A stretch of 64,000 bases of DNA from Corbicula japonica. Its lineage: Eukaryota; Mollusca; Bivalvia; Venerida; Cyrenidae. The position numbers and the translations under genes are program-made. The first letter of the stretch is position 1. Each line of letters begins with the position of its first letter. The notes under the pieces are model-generated. The model made no database searches. It saw only the letters and a program-made list of their open reading frames with translations, and had not been told where the DNA came from. This document shows, piece after piece, positions 61,601 to 64,000 of this stretch. The stretch covers positions 2,294,001 to 2,358,000 of the forward strand of contig JAZAYU010000013.1 of the NCBI GenBank assembly GCA_038501625.1, given 5' to 3'.

Positions 61601-62056
61601 TACATTTTTTATTTTATCCTACTCAAACATTGGTGTAAAGGAGACGTTGATATCAAGGTCATGTTAATGCATTATTTTCATGTTATCATCATTCCGTATT
61701 CAGCGGGGAATGGTCAACATTTTTAATTTGGTTGCTCTAAACTGGAAACAGTGGGAGTACCTGTTAATAGGATTTTGACAAGCTATCTGAGATTTTGCCA
61801 TTCATGATACGCAGATTTCATTTTTTTCTACTTCAGGTGCCCAGTGCAAAGACATGTGCCGAAAGGATGTATCTTAAAATTACCAGGTGGGGAAGAATGT
61901 TGTAAACAGCCCGATTGCAACCTGCTCACGGCTGACATAAAACATAAAAATGGCGATAATGATGATAATGCTGCCGACACAAATGGCAATGCTTCAAAGA
62001 ATTCAAATGGGGACGATAATGGTAATCCAGTTCGAAAACAAAATAATAAAATATAG
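52659..62056 (+). CDS. Small secreted VWC-domain protein, three exons
   Basis: Exons 52659-52740, 54826-54943 and 61837-62056 (GT/AG, in phase) give 420 bp, 139 aa. Exon 1 encodes a signal peptide (MIRLYRLILALMLHILIIVE...). Residues 33-94 form one VWC-type module with ten cysteines: C33, C48, C52, C54, C64, C68, C78, C88, C89, C94. Visible motifs are GNWTDGCEFNCSC, YKCHRRCP and GGEECCKQPDC. The tail (about 98-139) is Asn/Asp/Gly-rich and low complexity, from GAT/AAT codons, and ends at TAG followed 8 bp later by AATAAA. VWC modules usually bind growth factors or matrix proteins outside the cell; the ligand here is unknown. Intron 2 is about 6.9 kb and full of repeats. The exon 2/3 pair is paralogous to the pair at 62867-64000. 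Confidence 0.85.
52954..53340 (+). repeat. Repeat C copy in VWC intron 1
   Basis: GATGAAAAGGGAATTTTGAA, GAACACGACACATATGAAAA, CCTAGCCCCGGGTTGAGCG, ATGGAACCTTCAATGCGG and AACGCCAAAGGCAAAAT in repeat C order. It interrupts the first of the two duplicated exon-1/intron segments. Confidence 0.8.
53745..54060 (+). pseudogene. Partial duplicate of VWC exon 1 and its donor
   Basis: CATCGTGGAATTTAGTGCAT followed by CGGAATTTAATTGTATGTAA repeats the 3' end of exon 1 and its GTATGTAA donor (original at about 52710-52748). The next about 200 bp match the following intron (TTTTGTTCTTATTACTTT, TTTACAGTGCCA). The copy lacks the ATG and most of the signal sequence. Confidence 0.8.
54098..54232. repeat. Foldback element F copy in VWC intron 1
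   Basis: GCCCAAGGTTATAAAACTGA at the left and CAGCTTTATAACCAT at the right, with the GACCAGTCGCCATTTCAGCC centre shortened on one arm. Confidence 0.85.
55220..55360 (+). repeat. Repeat B 3' fragment
   Basis: TTTTGAAATTGATCATTTTA, CTTGGCTGTGTTATGAGGCT and TTCCTGAAATGCATATTT match the 3' end of repeat B. Lies in VWC intron 2. Confidence 0.65.
55360..56030. other. VWC intron 2, AT-rich
   Basis: No gene seen. A short inverted repeat, GGTATGTTGATC/GATCTTAACATACC, is at about 55961-56000. Confidence 0.5.
56031..56171. repeat. 141-bp near-perfect hairpin
   Basis: Arms run from ATCATTGGTATTCGGCGAAG inward and pair with CTTCGCCGAATACCAATGAT. The centre is GGAAACGAGGCTGTGCCGAG, itself partly palindromic. 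A second hairpin with the same centre type lies at about 56949-57060. Confidence 0.9.
56192..56389 (-). other. Possible first exon of an unrecognised minus-strand gene
   Basis: ATG at 56389 opens 66 codons starting MKTRFFSFLLFVTILLKAYM, a good signal peptide or membrane anchor. They end exactly at a consensus donor (AAGAA then GTAAGTGAG). I found no partner exon in the window and no family match. Could be chance or a dead exon inside VWC intron 2. Confidence 0.25.
56949..57060. repeat. 112-bp imperfect hairpin with GAGGCTCTGCCGAG core
   Basis: GTGAAGATGGAAAAATCTGT pairs with ACAGATTTTTCTATCTTCAC, and AACTGTTTTG with CAAAACAGTT. The core is GAACGAGGCTCTGCCGAGTTC. A smaller palindrome (ATTCTACAC, G-run, GTGTAGAAT) follows at about 57231-57255. 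Confidence 0.85.
57400..58360. other. VWC intron 2, AT-rich
   Basis: No gene or clear repeat. Confidence 0.4.
58365..58735 (+). repeat. Repeat B 3' half
   Basis: TTTTATATGTTTGTGTGCTT through GCAACTTTGTTTTGCCACTG-like blocks to TCCTGATATGAATATTTCAC. The antisense frame at 58407-58751 runs through it and is not conserved in other copies. Confidence 0.75.
58740..59585. other. VWC intron 2, AT-rich
   Basis: No gene or clear repeat. Confidence 0.4.
59590..59765 (-). repeat. Repeat C 5' fragment, reverse orientation
   Basis: ATTGAGTTGCGCTCAACCAG, GGGCAGTAATATGCATTTCC and TCGTGTTCGGTGGCTTTCAA match the inverse of repeat C. Confidence 0.8.
59830..60297. mobile_element. Foldback element M (MITE-like), copy 2, inverted
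   Basis: Same terminal inverted repeats as copy 1 (CTTAAGGACTTTGAAAACGC), in reverse orientation. By eye it differs from copy 1 at two substitutions and one 1-bp indel over about 468 bp. Lies in VWC intron 2. Confidence 0.9.
60300..61300. other. VWC intron 2, AT-rich
   Basis: No gene seen. An inverted scrap of repeat B's 3' end (AAATATGCATATCAGGAATG) is at about 61101-61121. Confidence 0.4.
61305..61415 (+). repeat. Repeat B 3' end fragment
   Basis: TTCTGGATGTGGCCATACCT and GATATGCATATTCCAC match the last 100 bp of repeat B. Confidence 0.65.
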
Positions 62057-62063
62057 AGTTAGA

Positions 62064-62069
62064 AATAAA
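62064..62069 (+). terminator. Poly(A) signal after the first VWC exon pair
   Basis: AATAAA 8 bp after the TAG at 62054-62056. It makes exon 3 a plausible terminal exon, before the second VWC exon pair. Confidence 0.55.
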
Positions 62070-62212
62070 TCACGCCACTTAAAATAATGAAAAAAAAAAA
62101 TTATACCGGTATATTTTTGATAATTATACCAGTCTGACGGACTGCATAGCGAACATTTAGAGGACGAAGCTTTATTTTGCAAGAGTTGGAATCAGTGTTG
62201 CTAGTCCTCTGA

Positions 62213-62765
62213 AGGTCGTTGAGCACGATACTAATGTACTTTATTAATAGCACTTTTAAAATTGTTTGGTTTTTTTATATTTCGGCGTGTTTAAAGATAA
62301 GTGGTTTCAATATCCCAGCTAATATAGTTTTATATATTGTTCAATCACACCAAGGATATATTTACTGCTTTTTAAATTTTGCCTTTGGCGTTGTCTGTGA
62401 TATGCAGGATTTATATTCTTAGATCCCCTGTCAAAATTCTATTCTGTTTAGCCCCGCAAATTGTTTTCTCGTTTAAGGCAAACCCATTCTTTAATCTGGG
62501 GACCATACTCCGCTGAACATGGAATGGTATTAATCTGAAAATACCGCACTATTTTCATGTTCACCGTCATATGCATTCCATCGTTTGGGATAGATCAAAA
62601 TTGTACTGTTTATTAGTGTAAATATTGAGTTGCGCTCAACCCAGGGCTAGACGGCGTGGGCAGTTATATGCATTTCTATTACTGTCCATGAACAGGCTCA
62701 ATGAGCCTGCAATATTTACATATTTGTCGTGTTCGGTGGCTTTCAAAGTTCCCTTTTCATCGAAT
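62213..62765 (-). repeat. Repeat C, full-length-looking copy, reverse orientation
   Basis: About 550 bp from GAAGGTCGTTGAGCACGATA to AAAGTTCCCTTTTCATCG. This is the best guide to the full length of repeat C. It separates the two VWC exon pairs. The frame at 62219-62422 lies in it. Confidence 0.8.
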
Positions 62766-62866
62766 GTAATGTTACAACAGTTATGATGTTTTAAATTGTT
62801 TAAAATATGCATACTTTATATTGAAATAACATGTTACACTCTAACGTTATGTGCTCCGTATTTTAG

Positions 62867-64000
62867 GAACAGATAAAGGTTGTTTTTACAAAGGACAATA
62901 TCACTTCGGTAACTGGTCCGACGGTTGTGAGTTTTTGTGTAAATGCGAAGATCCAATTAAAGGAAAATATCGATGTTCAAAAAGGTTAGAAATGTTTTAC
63001 AAGATTGGTTATACACTTTTTCGTTAATAAAACACATCAAATTACATGAGGCAATGCCAATTTATGTTTTTTGAAAATCATTCTATGCATTTGTTTGTCG
63101 TGGTATTAGATGGTTTTAAAACTGTCGGTATCACAGTTGGTCGTATGTATGTAACAACATGGCAGTGCACCACAATCTGCATTTATACATTTAGTTAAAC
63201 TTTAATTCATGAATACAGTGTTCAACGGTTTGCATTATATTTATGACATTTCTTTTAAAGTGTTAAGATAATAATAGCAGGCATCGTTTACCATTTTTGG
63301 ATTGGCAGACCCAAATAGTCCAACGTTTAAGACTCTTAAATATGAAAAACTCAAAATAGAAAACTTCCTGCCGAAAATTGTCCGCATACTTTATGCATAA
63401 AAACAGTCACTATTTTTTTCTGTAATTTTGACAGTTTAATTTTGTTCAAATATTATAAAATAATACAGTAAGCGTGGGTTCTATATTGTTAGTGATCAAA
63501 ACTTTCATTGATAGAACTTCTACATTTTCATTTAAGTGATACCTGAATGCCGACCCCATAAATATATTCAGTGCTTTGATTATAACTGTTTCAGATGCTT
63601 CAGTGATCCAGATGTCCAAACAGGCTGTGAATTGAAACCCGCAGAAGACGATCCATGCTGTTTTGTTCCGGTCTGCAACAATCCAGATACGTATACTACT
63701 TTCGAAAATAATACCGCAGCTACCTTCGATGAAGTATTTATAAATCCTGCGGAACCCCCAACGCTTGTGGTCAGTTTGGACTCTTCATTGGATACTGACC
63801 AGCTCTTGAAAGAGTATTCGATTACAGATAACTTAATTGTTGAAACAAATGCTACTTTCAATGAAACCGATTTAAAAAGTGACCAAAATAACAGTTCCGT
63901 AGGAAATTTATTTAGCGATTATTTCACAGTAAGTTACGTGCAGAAATCAACACTTCATCATGGATTCGATAATTCTCGAAACATAAAAGCCGGGCTTGAT
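62867..64000 (+). CDS. Second VWC exon pair, 3' open at the window edge
   Basis: Exon 62867-62984 (118 bp, the same length and phases as the exon at 54826) encodes GCFYKGQYHFGNWSDGCEFL and then CKCEDP...YRCSKR. Exon 63595 onward gives RCFSDPDVQTGCELKPAEDD then PCCFVPVC, completing a ten-cysteine VWC module. After it comes a Thr/Asn-rich, acidic stretch with several N-glycosylation sequons (NNT, NAT, NET, NNS). The frame stays open to base 64000. A consensus donor GTAAGT at 63929 could end the exon at 63928 in phase 0. No ATG or signal exon of its own is visible between 62056 and 62867, but its 5' phase fits exon 1 at 52659-52740. So it may be a longer isoform of the same gene or the start of an adjacent paralogue whose signal exon was lost. 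Confidence 0.8.

Overview
The window looks like AT-rich eukaryotic, intron-containing DNA from a mollusc, most likely a bivalve. That placement is inference. It rests on a PPIL2-type cyclophilin, two fibrinogen-related-domain (FReD) genes of the kind expanded in bivalves, a short-chain-collagen-C4-like secreted gene, VWC cysteine-rich exons, and a dense load of short non-autonomous repeats with CR1/jockey-like LINE tails. No bacterial operon, rRNA or CRISPR structure is present. Real coding sequence is a small part of the 64 kb, and most of the short open frames are chance or repeat-derived.

Layout. (1) 752-5211, + strand: the last five exons of PPIL2, with introns full of small hairpin repeats. 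(2) About 5.4-18.2 kb: no convincing host gene; repeat family B, a long inverted repeat, a LINE remnant nested in a B copy, a 1.6-kb terminal-inverted-repeat element and a 159-bp palindrome. (3) 18255-26084, + strand: a complete five-exon secreted protein with a PAN/apple-like N-terminus and a C-terminal FReD. Its intron 2 ends in a 30-bp tandem array built from its own splice acceptor and exon start. (4) 28233-29689, - strand: a two-exon C4-like secreted gene with an in-frame TGA 36 codons before the apparent ancestral stop. (5) About 30-45 kb: repeats only. (6) 45194-46600, + strand: an intronless, signal-peptide, coiled-coil FReD gene with a TATA box and poly(A) signals. (7) 47-52 kb: LINE remnant, repeats C and D, and a 43-bp minisatellite. 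(8) 52659-64000, + strand: a VWC locus with one signal-peptide exon followed by two paralogous, phase-identical VWC exon pairs. The first pair ends in a stop and poly(A) signal; the second runs off the window.

The genes do not form a pathway visible from sequence. Four of the five loci encode secreted or extracellular cysteine-containing proteins (two FReD lectin-like proteins, one C4-like, one VWC), which fits an immune-recognition or extracellular-matrix neighbourhood, but that is only inference. The repeat landscape shows recent activity: two copies of a 469-bp foldback element, 40 kb apart in opposite orientation, differ at about three positions by eye.

The observations most worth following are the tandem amplification of a splice acceptor in the PAN-FReD gene, the alternative VWC exon-pair arrangement with a partly duplicated signal exon, and the late nonsense codon in the C4-like gene.
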